Below are positions 1-8,927 of a DNA stretch of 50,872 nucleotides, one piece after another. Under the pieces are notes generated by a model, which worked only from the letters and a program-made list of their open reading frames with translations, was not told where the DNA came from and made no database searches. Origin of the DNA: a virus; IMG/VR virus record IMGVR_UViG_3300048817_000011, positions 1 to 50,872 of that record, one strand, 5' to 3'. The translations under genes were made by a program, and so were the position numbers. The number at the start of each line of letters is the position of its first letter. Within the stretch, counting starts at the first letter, position 1.

Positions 1-200
1 ACCTCGCCGCCACCTCGTACACCGAAGCGGACATCGCCGCGATCCGCAGTAACGGCACACAGGCACCAGGCGAGGACGAGTCGAACCAACTGCGGTCCAA
101 CTGGTCCGTGGTGGTGCTCTGTCGGGACGAGGCGCAGCAGTTGGAACTCCTGCAAGAGTTCAACGAACGTGGCATGGAAGTCCGAGCACTAGTCAGTTGA
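1..200 (+). CDS. C-terminal fragment of an unidentified phage protein
   Basis: The frame starting at base 3 is open from the window edge to a TGA at 198-200, giving about 65 residues with no start. The end of the product (NWSVVVLCRDEAQQLELL, then a short tail ending RALVS) resembles the C-terminus of phage ParB-like nuclease-domain proteins that often sit beside terminase genes, but the diagnostic N-terminal domain lies outside the window, so this is only a guess. Its stop overlaps the TTG start of the next gene (TTGA), so the two are probably translationally coupled. Confidence 0.6.
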   Translation, partial: LAATSYTEADIAAIRSNGTQAPGEDESNQLRSNWSVVVLCRDEAQQLELLQEFNERGMEVRALVS

Positions 201-1390
201 CTATCACCCGGAGCGCCACGATTGAGCGCACGCCGCGCGTGCAGCAGGTCGAGGGGATGTTCGACATCCCGGTGGCCGACCGAGCCGACTTCACTATCAG
301 CGCCGATATGCCGCTTGGAGAACGGCCGTGGCAAATCGGATTGATCGTTGGGCCGAGTGGCAGCGGCAAGTCAACGATCCTTCGGGAGTTGTTCGGCTCG
401 CCGGCAGCACCACGGTGGCCGAAGGACAAGGCGATACTGGACGGCTTCAAGTCGCAGTACACCATCACGGAAATCACCGGCGCACTGTCGTCGGTCGGTT
501 TCTCTAGCCCGCCTTCTTGGCTGCGACCGTACGCGGTGCTGTCAAACGGTGAACAGTTCAGGGCAGACCTTTCGCGCATTCTCTTAGAGTCCGCAGAGTC
601 AGACGGCATTGCCGTCGTGGACGAGTTCACCTCGGTCGTTGACCGCACTGTCGCCAAGATTGCTAGCGCCGCCGTCGCCAAGCATGTGCGTCGCGGAGCG
701 AAGCAACTGGTGGCGGCGTCGTGTCACTACGACATCGTGGACTGGCTCACTCCGGATTGGGTGTTCGACACACTGACCGGAACGTTCCGATGGGAGTGCC
801 TTCAACGACCCTCAATCGAGGTCGAGGTCTATCGGACAACCCCAGCGACTTGGCCCACGTTCCATCGTCATCACTATTTGAGTGGTGAACTTAGCCGAAG
901 TGCTGCCTGCTTCGTGGCGTTGGTTGATGGGAGGCCGGCGGCGTTCGCCAGCGCCATCCACTTCCCTCATCCAAAGGTCCGCAATATTTGGCGTGAACAC
1001 CGCACTGTATGCCTGCCGGATTTCCAAGGCGTTGGCATCGGTAACGCACTGTCGGAGTTCATTGCGTCCTGTTACACCGCCGAGGGCCGGCGCTACCGAT
1101 CAGTCACCGGAAGTCCGGCGATGATTCGGCATCGCGCACGGAGCCCGAAGTGGCGCATGGACCGCAAGCCCGGTCGGGCACCGACTATTGGCCGCACGTC
1201 ATCCATTGGCGTGAGTACAGCGGATGACCGCTACACAGCCTCGTTTGAGTACGTCGGTCCTAACTCAACTGCGGAGCAATCAGCCGCCATGCTGCTTGCG
1301 GCGGCTCCCACAGCATCAGTTGTCCGGAACACTCGACGGGCCGGGCAAACATTTCGGGTTCCCGGAGCACCCAGTGCCAGAATCCGTTGA
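197..1390 (+). CDS. ABC-type ATPase fused to a GNAT acyltransferase domain
   Basis: This 397-residue protein has two parts. Residues about 45-200 form an ABC-like ATPase: Walker A GPSGSGKST (52-60), a signature-like LSNGEQ (115-120) and Walker B GIAVVDEF (137-144). Residues about 205-330 look like a GNAT domain: a HHYLSG segment near 225-230 and the acyl-CoA loop QGVGIGN (277-283). No membrane segments are visible, so it is not a transporter. ATPase-GNAT proteins near terminase genes in actinobacteriophages have been discussed as nucleic-acid modification enzymes by analogy with Mu Mom, a GNAT-fold DNA modifier; that role is inference here. The TTG start overlaps the previous stop. The last 131 bases run antisense through the ASCH gene. 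Confidence 0.8.
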   Translation: MTITRSATIERTPRVQQVEGMFDIPVADRADFTISADMPLGERPWQIGLIVGPSGSGKSTILRELFGSPAAPRWPKDKAILDGFKSQYTITEITGALSSVGFSSPPSWLRPYAVLSNGEQFRADLSRILLESAESDGIAVVDEFTSVVDRTVAKIASAAVAKHVRRGAKQLVAASCHYDIVDWLTPDWVFDTLTGTFRWECLQRPSIEVEVYRTTPATWPTFHRHHYLSGELSRSAACFVALVDGRPAAFASAIHFPHPKVRNIWREHRTVCLPDFQGVGIGNALSEFIASCYTAEGRRYRSVTGSPAMIRHRARSPKWRMDRKPGRAPTIGRTSSIGVSTADDRYTASFEYVGPNSTAEQSAAMLLAAAPTASVVRNTRRAGQTFRVPGAPSARIR

Positions 1391-1619
1391 GCGCCCAGTC
1401 CGATTCGTACCCTCGTACGCAATCCACCACGTTCACTACTCCGACAATGGCACCCCGTACAGTTGTTGGTCCAAGCGGGGCGTCGTGATCTACACGCGCC
1501 GAAGCACAGTGAATGAGAAGCGGCCCGCGGTGATGCGTTTGCCAAGTGCGATTCTCAACGTCTTTGCCGCCGAGCAGGATATGCCCAGCCCACGGGCTGC
1601 GAACAGTCACGGTTTTCAT
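1260..1619 (-). CDS. ASCH-domain protein
   Basis: This is the only convincing minus-strand gene (119 residues). It shows the ASCH pattern: a SPWAGHILLGGKDVENR segment near the N-terminus, then RGPLLIHCA, GAIVGVVNVVD, and a C-terminal WVLREPEMF...LMLWEPP pattern. ASCH domains have a PUA-like beta-barrel and are thought to bind RNA or modified nucleotides; some hydrolyse N4-acetylcytidine. It converges on the ATPase-GNAT gene and overlaps its 3' end by 131 bases. Its neighbour carries an acyltransferase-like domain, so a functional pairing is conceivable but unproven. No Shine-Dalgarno sequence is obvious; a TGATACACT extended -10 lies 6 bases before the ATG, so it may be leaderless. Confidence 0.78.
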   Translation of the reverse strand: MKTVTVRSPWAGHILLGGKDVENRTWQTHHRGPLLIHCASARVDHDAPLGPTTVRGAIVGVVNVVDCVRGYESDWALNGFWHWVLREPEMFARPVECSGQLMLWEPPQAAWRLIAPQLS

Positions 1620-1625
1620 GTGCAG

Positions 1626-1634
1626 AGTGTATCA
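1626..1634 (-). promoter_or_regulatory. Candidate extended -10 promoter for the ASCH gene
   Basis: On the minus strand TGA-TACACT ends 6 bases before the ATG at 1619, so transcription would begin at or next to the start codon. No good -35 is visible. The same hexamer stands before the gene at 50276. Confidence 0.4.
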
Positions 1635-1648
1635 GCCCAGGTGACGAC

Positions 1649-2245
1649 ATGACCGGAAAACGAGGACCGATTTCCGGTGCCAATGGCGCAGGGCGTCCGG
1701 GCGATCCGGCACGCCAAGTTCGTAACGGCACGGCGCGCGCCACAAGCACGGCTCTTGTACGAAACGCTCCTGTTGTCACACTTCAATCCGTGCCACCGAC
1801 ACCACCGGAGTCTGTGCTCGACGTTGAGTTGTGGAACACACTGTGGCACGCCATGCCTGAGGGAGTGCTGACTCCTCTCGACGTGACCAACGTTGTTCGG
1901 TTTATCGATATGACTGTGGAACGTGAGCGGTACAGCCGCATTGCAGCGGATGCGCCATTGCTTAGCAAGCCAATCCAGAATGCCCGCGGCGATAACCTCG
2001 GCACCGAGGTGTACGCCAACCCGTTGATTTCGGAAATGCGGAAACTGGATCGTGCGCTCGACTCACTGTCGGCACAACTTGGTTTGTCTCCGCAGTCCCG
2101 CGCACGGCTCGGCTGGATCGTGGCGGATGCGGTGAACAAGGAAGTACAAACGGAATCCATCCTTGAACGGTTGGCGCGCCGTGATGCGTACGGTCCTGAG
2201 GAGGGCAATGTCATTGACGCCGAGGTTTTCATTGCCGAAGACTGA
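1649..2245 (+). CDS. terS: Terminase small subunit (P27-like)
   Basis: The 198-residue protein has a basic N-terminus (MTGKRGPISGANGAGRPGD), a helical centre and the C-terminal LGLSPQSRARLG motif typical of P27-family small terminases. This subunit recognises phage DNA and loads the large subunit for packaging. Its position just before the large terminase supports the call. The C-terminus overlaps the start of a zinc-ribbon microprotein in another frame. Confidence 0.88.
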   Translation: MTGKRGPISGANGAGRPGDPARQVRNGTARATSTALVRNAPVVTLQSVPPTPPESVLDVELWNTLWHAMPEGVLTPLDVTNVVRFIDMTVERERYSRIAADAPLLSKPIQNARGDNLGTEVYANPLISEMRKLDRALDSLSAQLGLSPQSRARLGWIVADAVNKEVQTESILERLARRDAYGPEEGNVIDAEVFIAED

Positions 2246-2354
2246 GTGCAAAACCTGCCACGGAGTGCGGCGCATCGTGCCGCGAACCGGTGAGCCGCCG
2301 ACGCCGCAAGAGTTGGCAGAGTTTTGCACCATGCCATGTCCGGACTGCACATGA
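2208..2354 (+). CDS. Zinc-ribbon microprotein between the terminase genes
   Basis: A 48-residue ORF begins at an ATG 3 bases after a strong GAGGAGG sequence and overlaps the end of the small terminase. It has a Cys-x2-Cys pair (CKTCHG) near the start and another (CPDC) at the end, a likely structural zinc site. Its TGA overlaps the ATG of the large terminase (ATGA at 2351-2354), so it probably couples translation of the two. The function is unknown; a packaging accessory or HNH-like role cannot be judged from its size. Confidence 0.65.
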   Translation: MSLTPRFSLPKTECKTCHGVRRIVPRTGEPPTPQELAEFCTMPCPDCT

Positions 2355-3997
2355 CTGTTTCCGGTTGGCCTCCGCTTTACATCACCACGCCACCGGAGCA
2401 TGAGATACGGCGCGGTGACGGGCCGCAAGTAATCGAACGGTTGGAAGCACTCTGCACCATCAGCAAGGATTCGTTTGCCGGTCCCGCCGGCACACCGCTT
2501 ACCTTGCGCGAATGGCAAAAGCAAATGCTCCTTCGTCTGTTCGCCCGACGTGCGGATGGTCGCCGCCGTTACCGCGTCGGGTTGATCGGTATGCCACGGA
2601 AGAACGGCAAGTCCGCCGTTGGTTCCGGATTGGCGCTTGAAGGTTTGCTATTTGGCGGGATGGGTGCCGAGGTCTACAGCGCCGCCGCATCCAAAGACCA
2701 AGCGCGCATCGTGTTTGACGAAACCAAAAAGATGGTGCTCGCCAAGTCGGAACTCACCGATGTTCTCAAGCCCATGCGGTACATCATTGAAGCGCCGGAC
2801 ACCGGAAGTCTGTACCGAGTTCTAGCATCGGATGCTTACACCTCCGAAGGTCTGAACATTACTCGCGCACTCGTTGACGAGTTGCACGCTCATCCGAATC
2901 CGGAACTGTGGAACGTGTTGACACTCGCCAGCGCCGCCCGCATTGACCCACTCGTCCTTGCGATCACCACGGCCGGCGTGATGTCGGATAGTAGCGGCAA
3001 TGACTCAATCTGTTACAGCCTCTACAAGCACGGCGTGGATGTTGCTGGCGGCGTTGTGGATGATCCGTCTTTTTTCTTTTGCTGGTGGGGAGCGCCGGAT
3101 GGTGCTGACCACACTGACCCGGAAGTATGGGCGCAGGCGAATCCTGGATATGGCGATCTGATTGACCCGGAAGACTTTGAGTCCGCAGTGCGGCGCACAC
3201 AGGAAAATGAGTTCCGCACCAAGCGGCTCAACCAGTGGGTGTCGTCGGCATCGGCATGGTTGCCGGCCGGTCTGTGGGACACCCGAGCAATCAGCGGTCA
3301 TGTTGTCGCTAAGGATACGCGTATCGTAATCGGGTTTGACGGTTCATTGAGTCGAGATGCCACGGCGATTGTCGGCTGCACGATTGAGCCTAAGCCGCAT
3401 GTCTTCGTGATCGCAGCGTGGGAACGTCCCGCGGATGCACCGCAAGACTGGCAGGTTCCGCGTGACGATGTAATGTGGACGCTACGCGAAGCGTGCCTCC
3501 GTTGGGATGTTGCGGAGATAGCCGTTGACCCGGCGCTCTGGCGTACGGAGATGCAGGAGTTGGAAGGCGAGCGGATTCCGGTTGTGGTTTTTCCGCAATC
3601 GTCCGGACGTATGGCTCCCGCGACACAGCGGACATACGAGATGATCACCGAGGGTGACATCACACATGATGGCGACCCGCGCCTTGCACGACACATCCGC
3701 CATGCGGTGTTGAAACGCACCAATAACTCAGGTGCCGGCGGTGGTCATCTCTACAAGGATTCGCGTGGGTCACCACGAAAAATCGACCTTGCAGTGGCGA
3801 TGGTCATGGCCGTGGATGTTGCGATGACACTCGCAAACTTCGGTGCTCCGCAGGTGTGGGACTTGAATGATGTGATGGCTGACCTGCAAAAGCGGGCAGC
3901 CGAACAGGCATCCGGTCCGACCGAAGCTGAGGTGGTTGACGGTAACTCCATCATCCGTCCGCCGCAAGACCCACGCCGCGCAGTGACACGGTACTAA
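2351..3997 (+). CDS. terL: Terminase large subunit (ATPase and nuclease)
   Basis: This is the DNA-packaging motor. From the ATG at 2351 the protein is 548 residues. The ATPase half has a variant Walker A GMPRKNGKS (80-88) and Walker B ALVDEL (173-178). The C-terminal RNase H-like nuclease begins at IGFDGSLSRDATA, with a likely catalytic Asp near 330. Length and motifs fit HK97/P27-associated large terminases. An upstream in-frame ATG at 2324 exists, but 2351 is preferred because it makes the usual 4-base overlap with the preceding stop. A tRNA gene starts one base after the stop codon. Confidence 0.95.
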   Translation: MTVSGWPPLYITTPPEHEIRRGDGPQVIERLEALCTISKDSFAGPAGTPLTLREWQKQMLLRLFARRADGRRRYRVGLIGMPRKNGKSAVGSGLALEGLLFGGMGAEVYSAAASKDQARIVFDETKKMVLAKSELTDVLKPMRYIIEAPDTGSLYRVLASDAYTSEGLNITRALVDELHAHPNPELWNVLTLASAARIDPLVLAITTAGVMSDSSGNDSICYSLYKHGVDVAGGVVDDPSFFFCWWGAPDGADHTDPEVWAQANPGYGDLIDPEDFESAVRRTQENEFRTKRLNQWVSSASAWLPAGLWDTRAISGHVVAKDTRIVIGFDGSLSRDATAIVGCTIEPKPHVFVIAAWERPADAPQDWQVPRDDVMWTLREACLRWDVAEIAVDPALWRTEMQELEGERIPVVVFPQSSGRMAPATQRTYEMITEGDITHDGDPRLARHIRHAVLKRTNNSGAGGGHLYKDSRGSPRKIDLAVAMVMAVDVAMTLANFGAPQVWDLNDVMADLQKRAAEQASGPTEAEVVDGNSIIRPPQDPRRAVTRY

Positions 3998-3998
3998 A

Positions 3999-4074
3999 TC
4001 GGGATTAGCTCAACTGGCAGAGCGCGCGGTTCTGGACCGCGAGGTTCGTGGTTCGATCCCACGATCCCGAGCCA
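3999..4074 (+). tRNA. tRNA-Gln (anticodon CTG)
   Basis: A complete cloverleaf can be drawn: acceptor stem TCGGGAT/ATCCCGA (3999-4005 with 4064-4070), a D arm with GCTC/GAGC, anticodon stem CGCGG/CCGCG with loop TTCTGGA (4030-4036, anticodon CTG at 4032-4034), and a T arm containing GGTTCGATCCC. The discriminator G and an encoded CCA end follow. It reads CAG. It lies one base after the large-terminase stop and 18 bases before the next start, so it must be processed from the structural-gene transcript. Confidence 0.95.
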
Positions 4075-4092
4075 GTGTTCTGAGGAGGACGC

Positions 4093-4401
4093 TTGACAGT
4101 CGGTGAAATGTTGGAATGGTTCGGAGGTATTGCCGCAACGGTCGCCTCATTCATCTACGCCGGCTGGGCTTTGGCGCTCGCAGTAGCGGCGGTCTTCCTG
4201 GTGTATGAGGGTCAGTGTCTCGCCAATGTGGGGTTCCGTCCGACACCGGAAATGACTGACCAGGAGAAACTGGAATCGGGTCAGTACACAACGGTCATGG
4301 ATGAGTATGACTTGCCGAGAGTCGTTAGAGTCGCAGATGCCGAACGAGTGTCCGCCGATTTCGCCGCAAGGAAGTTTGCAAGAGGAAGGGTGAGCGGCTG
4401 A
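4093..4401 (+). CDS. Small membrane protein upstream of the portal gene
   Basis: This 102-residue ORF starts at TTG after a good GAGGAGG sequence. Residues about 12-42 are strongly hydrophobic (IAATVASFIYAGWALALAVA and following residues), giving one or two membrane spans; the rest is charged and soluble. I recognise no family. Its place between packaging and portal genes suggests late expression. Confidence 0.6.
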   Translation: MTVGEMLEWFGGIAATVASFIYAGWALALAVAAVFLVYEGQCLANVGFRPTPEMTDQEKLESGQYTTVMDEYDLPRVVRVADAERVSADFAARKFARGRVSG

Positions 4402-4402
4402 C

Positions 4403-5788
4403 ATGACCATTCGGAGGATGAGGGAGGGCGGCGCAGAAACGCGTGGCTCAATGATGGCCTCGTTCCCGAACGGGTGGGGTTGGAATGACCCAGCGGCGAT
4501 TCCGCCGCCAGGTCTTTACAACATGCAGCGAGCCGGCGTGCCGGTTACTGCTCACACTTCATTGCAGATCGACACCGTTTACACCGCACTCCGAGTGCTG
4601 TCAAACATGGTGATAAAGATGGGCAGTCCGCGCGCTTACACCGTTGGTGTGGATGATGCGAACCGTCACTATCGCAAATGGGAATACCCCAACGCACCAC
4701 TACTGGATGACACCTTCGGAAATATGTTCCAGTTCGACGGGATGGCCCGCACGGTCGTTAGCATGGGTCTGTTCGGTGAAGCGTTCTGGTACACACTGAT
4801 GCGCGATAACTCCGGGTATGCCTCGGCGTTGGAAGTCCTGCATCCGGCGTTCATTAAGATTGAAGTCGCCGGCCCGCAAGAGGTGCAGCAGTACGGTGTT
4901 CCACTCGGATCACCAATGTACTGGTACGGCAATGGCATCAATCGGAAAATGCTCGCGCTTGAAAACGTGACACACATTCCGTTCCTGTCCATGCCTGGTG
5001 CAATGCGCGGACTGAACTCGTTGGAGTATGCCGGTGTGGCTTATGCTCTTGCACTCGCCGCTATGGAATACGGACAGCGTTGGTTCTCACAGGGAGCCTC
5101 GCCATCGTTCCTGCTTTCGACAGACCAGAAACTTGGCCGTGAGGAAGTCGAGCGCATCGCTCAAAAGTTTTTAGTCGAGCACAGCGGTTTGCAGTCGGCA
5201 CATTTGCCATTGGTTGTTGACTCCGGACTGCAAGTGCAAAAGATGTCCTCCACACCCGATGAGGCTCAGTACCTCAACACATTGGAGTATGCCCGATCAT
5301 GTATCGCGGCGTGGTTCGGCCTTCCGGCTCACCTCGTTGGCGGCACGGATGACAAGGGCGGTGTGTGGGGCAAAACTGTAATGGAGCAGGGCATCCAACT
5401 GGTTGATTTCACCCTGTCCGGTTACATCGTGCGAATCGAGGAGGCATTTTCCTCGTTGCTGCCAAAGGGCGTGCGCGCAAAGTTGGACGAGTCGTCCATC
5501 GTTCGCTCGGACGGTCTGGTGCAGGCGCAACGGATTCTCGCACTTCGTACTGCCACGGTGTCCACGATCAATGACATTCGGGTCGAGGAGTTGAAGCTGC
5601 CTCCGATTGAAGGTGGCGACGACATCTCCGCTCCGCTTGCGAGCAATACCGCACCGGGTGCAACCACGCCAATAGCACAAGCGGAGAACGCCGGTGCTGC
5701 GATCGATACCGGTCCTGCACCGACACCGCCGCCCGCAGTCGGCCCAGCGCCGCCAACGGCCACGACAGGAGACACAAATGCTAACTGA
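4403..5788 (+). CDS. Portal protein (HK97 family)
   Basis: The 461-residue product matches the HK97-type portal pattern: an N-terminal region with DTVYTALRVLSNMV, a central beta-rich domain with GEAFWYTLMRD, the HIPFLSMPGAMRGLNSLEYA segment, and a proline- and alanine-rich tail. The portal is the dodecameric ring through which DNA enters and leaves the head. Its position between terminase and protease is canonical. The last 11 bases overlap the protease gene. Confidence 0.93.
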   Translation: MTIRRMREGGAETRGSMMASFPNGWGWNDPAAIPPPGLYNMQRAGVPVTAHTSLQIDTVYTALRVLSNMVIKMGSPRAYTVGVDDANRHYRKWEYPNAPLLDDTFGNMFQFDGMARTVVSMGLFGEAFWYTLMRDNSGYASALEVLHPAFIKIEVAGPQEVQQYGVPLGSPMYWYGNGINRKMLALENVTHIPFLSMPGAMRGLNSLEYAGVAYALALAAMEYGQRWFSQGASPSFLLSTDQKLGREEVERIAQKFLVEHSGLQSAHLPLVVDSGLQVQKMSSTPDEAQYLNTLEYARSCIAAWFGLPAHLVGGTDDKGGVWGKTVMEQGIQLVDFTLSGYIVRIEEAFSSLLPKGVRAKLDESSIVRSDGLVQAQRILALRTATVSTINDIRVEELKLPPIEGGDDISAPLASNTAPGATTPIAQAENAGAAIDTGPAPTPPPAVGPAPPTATTGDTNAN

Positions 5789-7316
5789 CGAGCAGAGGGC
5801 CGTCCTCGATGCCGCTGCGAAAGCGGCGCTGCCGAACTCGGCATTCGCGTACATCGACAGCAAGGGTGAGAAGCACTTGCCGGTTCACGATGCAGCGCAT
5901 GTGCAAGCGGCGTCAGCCCGGTTTGGTCAGACCGACTTTGAGTCTCCCGATGCCAAGGCGGCTGCGGCGAAAAAGATTCTGGCCGCTGCTGACAAGCACG
6001 GTGTAGCCATTGATCCGACGACTGATGTGGCGAAGGCTGCCCGTGATCAGGAGCCGGACACTGAGGTGCGCGGTGCTCGCGCTCAGCATCACTCTCCCAC
6101 CACGAAGGTCCGCAAGAAGCCTCGGCATCGCTCGCGCAGTCTCGGCATTGAAGTGCGGCACAACATGACCGAACTCCGCGCCGACGTTTCGTCTGATGGC
6201 AACACCATCACCCTTCGTGGTACGCCCATTGTCTACGGTGTCCCGTACTCGGTGCGCGACATCTTCGGTGAGTTTCAGGAAACCATGCAGCCCGGTGTGG
6301 CTACCTCACTGCTTGAGTCTGCCGACACGCGATTCCTTTTCAACCACGGTGGACTCCCTCTGGCTCGATCCACTTCCGGAACTCTCCGATTCATTGACAC
6401 GGCGAGTGGCTTGCAGATTGAAGCCGACCTGGATGCCCGTCAGTCGATTGCTACCGACCTCGCCGTCGCCATCGAGCGCGGGGATGTCAACCAGATGTCG
6501 TGTGGATTCATCGTTGCGCGTGACACCTGGAACGCTGACGAGACACAGCGATCCATTGAACTGTTCCAAGATTTGCTGGATGTTTCAGCCGTCACCTATC
6601 CGGCTTCACTCACCACGGACATCGCCGTGGCCCAGCGGATGATGATGGAGATGCCGGTCGAGTCTCGTGCCCGACTGGTGAAGTCAATCGGTCAAATGGA
6701 GAGTTTCGCCGTTGACCTCCGGGCTGGTAAGTCACTCTCCGGACCGAACGCTCAGCAACTCGCGGCCGGCGCGGCTCACGTAACACAGGCTCTACAGGCG
6801 CTCAACACCGTGTTGGCGCAGGCGGACCCCGCCGATCTACCTGGACAGGATGACGACACTGTGTCTGACGAGACTGACACTCCGGACGCCGACTCCGATC
6901 CGGATGGTTCGTCCGGCGGCGGCGCAAGTGACGCCTCTGTGTTCGTGCAGGACGGCACTGGAACTCGCACTGCGGAATCCATTGAGGAACTGCGGGTGTT
7001 CATTGAGTGGTTTGATGTTGAGGTTGACGAGGCCCGTTCACAGCCAACGGCTGCGGACCCCGCAATCATGGCCGCGATTATGACCGCAACCACCGCCGTG
7101 AATACGGCCGTGGCGGCACAGACGCAAGACCCCGACAACGACACCGATCCGGATGACGCAAAGGTCTTGACAAGTCTCAAGGCGGCGCAAGCCGACTTGA
7201 AAGCAGCACTCACCGCGCAGGCGGTGGATGGATCGGATGACACACAACGTCATGCGGTCTACATGGCGGAACGGCGTGCATGGCAAGCCCAGCGTGCCGC
7301 CCGTCTTCGGAAGTAA
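5778..7316 (+). CDS. Capsid maturation protease with N-terminal DUF6582-like domain
   Basis: From the ATG at 5778 the product is 512 residues. Residues about 1-80 resemble the DUF6582 module (HLPVHDAAHVQAASARFGQ). Residues about 130-300 are a Herpesvirus/HK97-type prohead protease with a likely catalytic His190 (FLFNHGG) and Ser241 (MSCGF). The C-terminal 200 residues are acidic and low-complexity and could act as scaffold. The enzyme should trim scaffold and capsid N-termini during maturation. This start is preferred over an in-frame codon at 5694 because it gives only a short overlap with the portal gene. Confidence 0.9.
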   Translation: MLTDEQRAVLDAAAKAALPNSAFAYIDSKGEKHLPVHDAAHVQAASARFGQTDFESPDAKAAAAKKILAAADKHGVAIDPTTDVAKAARDQEPDTEVRGARAQHHSPTTKVRKKPRHRSRSLGIEVRHNMTELRADVSSDGNTITLRGTPIVYGVPYSVRDIFGEFQETMQPGVATSLLESADTRFLFNHGGLPLARSTSGTLRFIDTASGLQIEADLDARQSIATDLAVAIERGDVNQMSCGFIVARDTWNADETQRSIELFQDLLDVSAVTYPASLTTDIAVAQRMMMEMPVESRARLVKSIGQMESFAVDLRAGKSLSGPNAQQLAAGAAHVTQALQALNTVLAQADPADLPGQDDDTVSDETDTPDADSDPDGSSGGGASDASVFVQDGTGTRTAESIEELRVFIEWFDVEVDEARSQPTAADPAIMAAIMTATTAVNTAVAAQTQDPDNDTDPDDAKVLTSLKAAQADLKAALTAQAVDGSDDTQRHAVYMAERRAWQAQRAARLRK

Positions 7317-7331
7317 ACCAGTACCACCGGC

Positions 7332-7360
7332 TTGAGCTAAGTAGCACTGCGAACCATATT
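7332..7360 (+). promoter_or_regulatory. Possible promoter ahead of MCP1
   Basis: The 123-base gap before the first capsid gene holds TTGAGC (7332-7337), a 17-base spacer and CATATT (7355-7360). Each hexamer matches four of six consensus positions. A dedicated promoter would fit the high demand for capsid protein, but the match is only moderate. Confidence 0.3.
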
Positions 7361-7439
7361 GGGGTGAGCAGAGTGGGAACGGCAACAGACGGAGTGGGAA
7401 GTAGCAGTACCAGTCCCTACTAAACCAAAAGGAAGTCCA

Positions 7440-8912
7440 ATGGACATCAAGGAAATGATCGAGGCGCGCGACGCTCTCGTCGCTGAACTTGACGCGCTGG
7501 AAGCCCCTTGGCTGGTCGAGGATGTCGAAGCCCGCTCCGTGCCTAGTGACGAAGATGTCACCAAGGCCGAGGAGTTGCGTGGACGCATCACCGAGTCAGA
7601 CGAGGCCATCCTTCGTGTTGACGCCGACATGCGCCGGCGTGCCGCTGTGGACGAGGCTCGCACTCGTCTGCTTGTCCCTGTTGGTGACGGCGTGGTTCGC
7701 AGTGAGGCCCGGACGTACAGTCCCGTCAATCCGCAGAACTCGTTTTTCGCTGACAAGTGCTGGGAGGCTCTGCCTTCCGACCCTCACTACCGTGACGCTC
7801 TGGCTCGCCTTGAGCAGCACGGCAAAGAGGTAGTCCGCGACTCCATCCACGACTCTGAGGAGCGCGCCCGCGTGGCTCGTTCGCTCAAGGAAGGTTACCG
7901 TAAGGACGAGTCTCGCGCTCGCATGGCGGCATCCGACTTGGAGTCCCGTTCGATGGAACTCCGCGCTGGCATGGACACGACTGCCGGTTCCGGTGGGTCG
8001 TTCGTGACGCCGCAGTATTTCGTTTCGGACTACGCGCCTTACCGCCAGTACGAGCGGGTGTTTGCCGACCTGACCAACAAGCAGGATTTGCCGGACTACG
8101 GCATGACGATCTTCCTGCCTCACGTCACCGGTCCCGCCGCTGTCGCCACTCAGGCCACGCAGAACCAGGGTGTCTCCGAGACTGACCCGACCGCCGGCTA
8201 CTTGTCGGCAAGCCTCGTCACCGAGGCCGGCCAGGTCACCATCTCGCAGCAGCTTCTGGACCGCGCCGGTCCTGGCATCCAGTTTGACAAGATTGTGTTT
8301 GACCAGTTGCAGCGGAACTACGCGCAGCAGATCGACGCGGCTGTCCTGGTTGCCGCTCTGGCTTCGGCCGGTGCTGTGACCAACTCCAACACGGGAGCCT
8401 CTGGAACCAACGTGGTCCAGTCTCTCATGTCGGACGTTGGCAAGGCCATTCAGGCGATAGAGACAACGCAGGGTACGGTGCTTGCACCCACTCACGTTTT
8501 CACCACGCCGACCGAGTGGGCTTTCCTTGAGACTCAGCTTGACTCGACCGGTCGCCCAATCGTGGCCGCGGGTTACCAGGGTCTTTACAACGCCGCGGCT
8601 GCGGCATCTGGCAAGGAGAACGTCGCCACTTCCGGTGACACCAACTTCCAGTTGCTTTCGCTGCCGGTGTTCAAGGATGCCAACATCCCCGTTTCCGGTG
8701 CGAACACTCAGGTGATCGTGGCGGACATGGCAGAGGTTTGGTTTTGGGAAGGCCCGCTGGTGCCTCGCACCATCCCGCAGACCTTCGCACAGAACCTCTC
8801 GGTCCTGTTGCAGCTTTACAGCTACAACGCCGTCATCGTGCGTTACCCCTCGGCCGTTCAGGCTGTGACGGGCGCTCGGTACCCCGCAACGCCTAGCTGG
8901 TTGCAGTCGTAA
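7440..8912 (+). CDS. Major capsid protein 1 (HK97 fold, full length)
   Basis: The 490-residue protein has an N-terminal helical, charged region (about 1-90) that looks like a scaffold or delta domain, then an HK97-type body starting at SGGSFVTPQYF near residue 185. Diagnostic segments include VSETDPTAGYLSASL, TISQQLLDR and PVSGANTQVIVA. It should form the capsid shell after cleavage by the upstream protease. A clear paralogue (10360-11502) aligns from NSFF at residue 100 onward. An AAAAGGAAG sequence lies just before the ATG. Confidence 0.93.
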   Translation: MDIKEMIEARDALVAELDALEAPWLVEDVEARSVPSDEDVTKAEELRGRITESDEAILRVDADMRRRAAVDEARTRLLVPVGDGVVRSEARTYSPVNPQNSFFADKCWEALPSDPHYRDALARLEQHGKEVVRDSIHDSEERARVARSLKEGYRKDESRARMAASDLESRSMELRAGMDTTAGSGGSFVTPQYFVSDYAPYRQYERVFADLTNKQDLPDYGMTIFLPHVTGPAAVATQATQNQGVSETDPTAGYLSASLVTEAGQVTISQQLLDRAGPGIQFDKIVFDQLQRNYAQQIDAAVLVAALASAGAVTNSNTGASGTNVVQSLMSDVGKAIQAIETTQGTVLAPTHVFTTPTEWAFLETQLDSTGRPIVAAGYQGLYNAAAAASGKENVATSGDTNFQLLSLPVFKDANIPVSGANTQVIVADMAEVWFWEGPLVPRTIPQTFAQNLSVLLQLYSYNAVIVRYPSAVQAVTGARYPATPSWLQS

Positions 8913-8927
8913 TCCACTTGATCTGGT

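Noticed and set aside
197-1390. The ATPase as an ABC transporter component
   Set aside because: No permease gene or membrane segment is present, and the C-terminal half is a GNAT-like domain.
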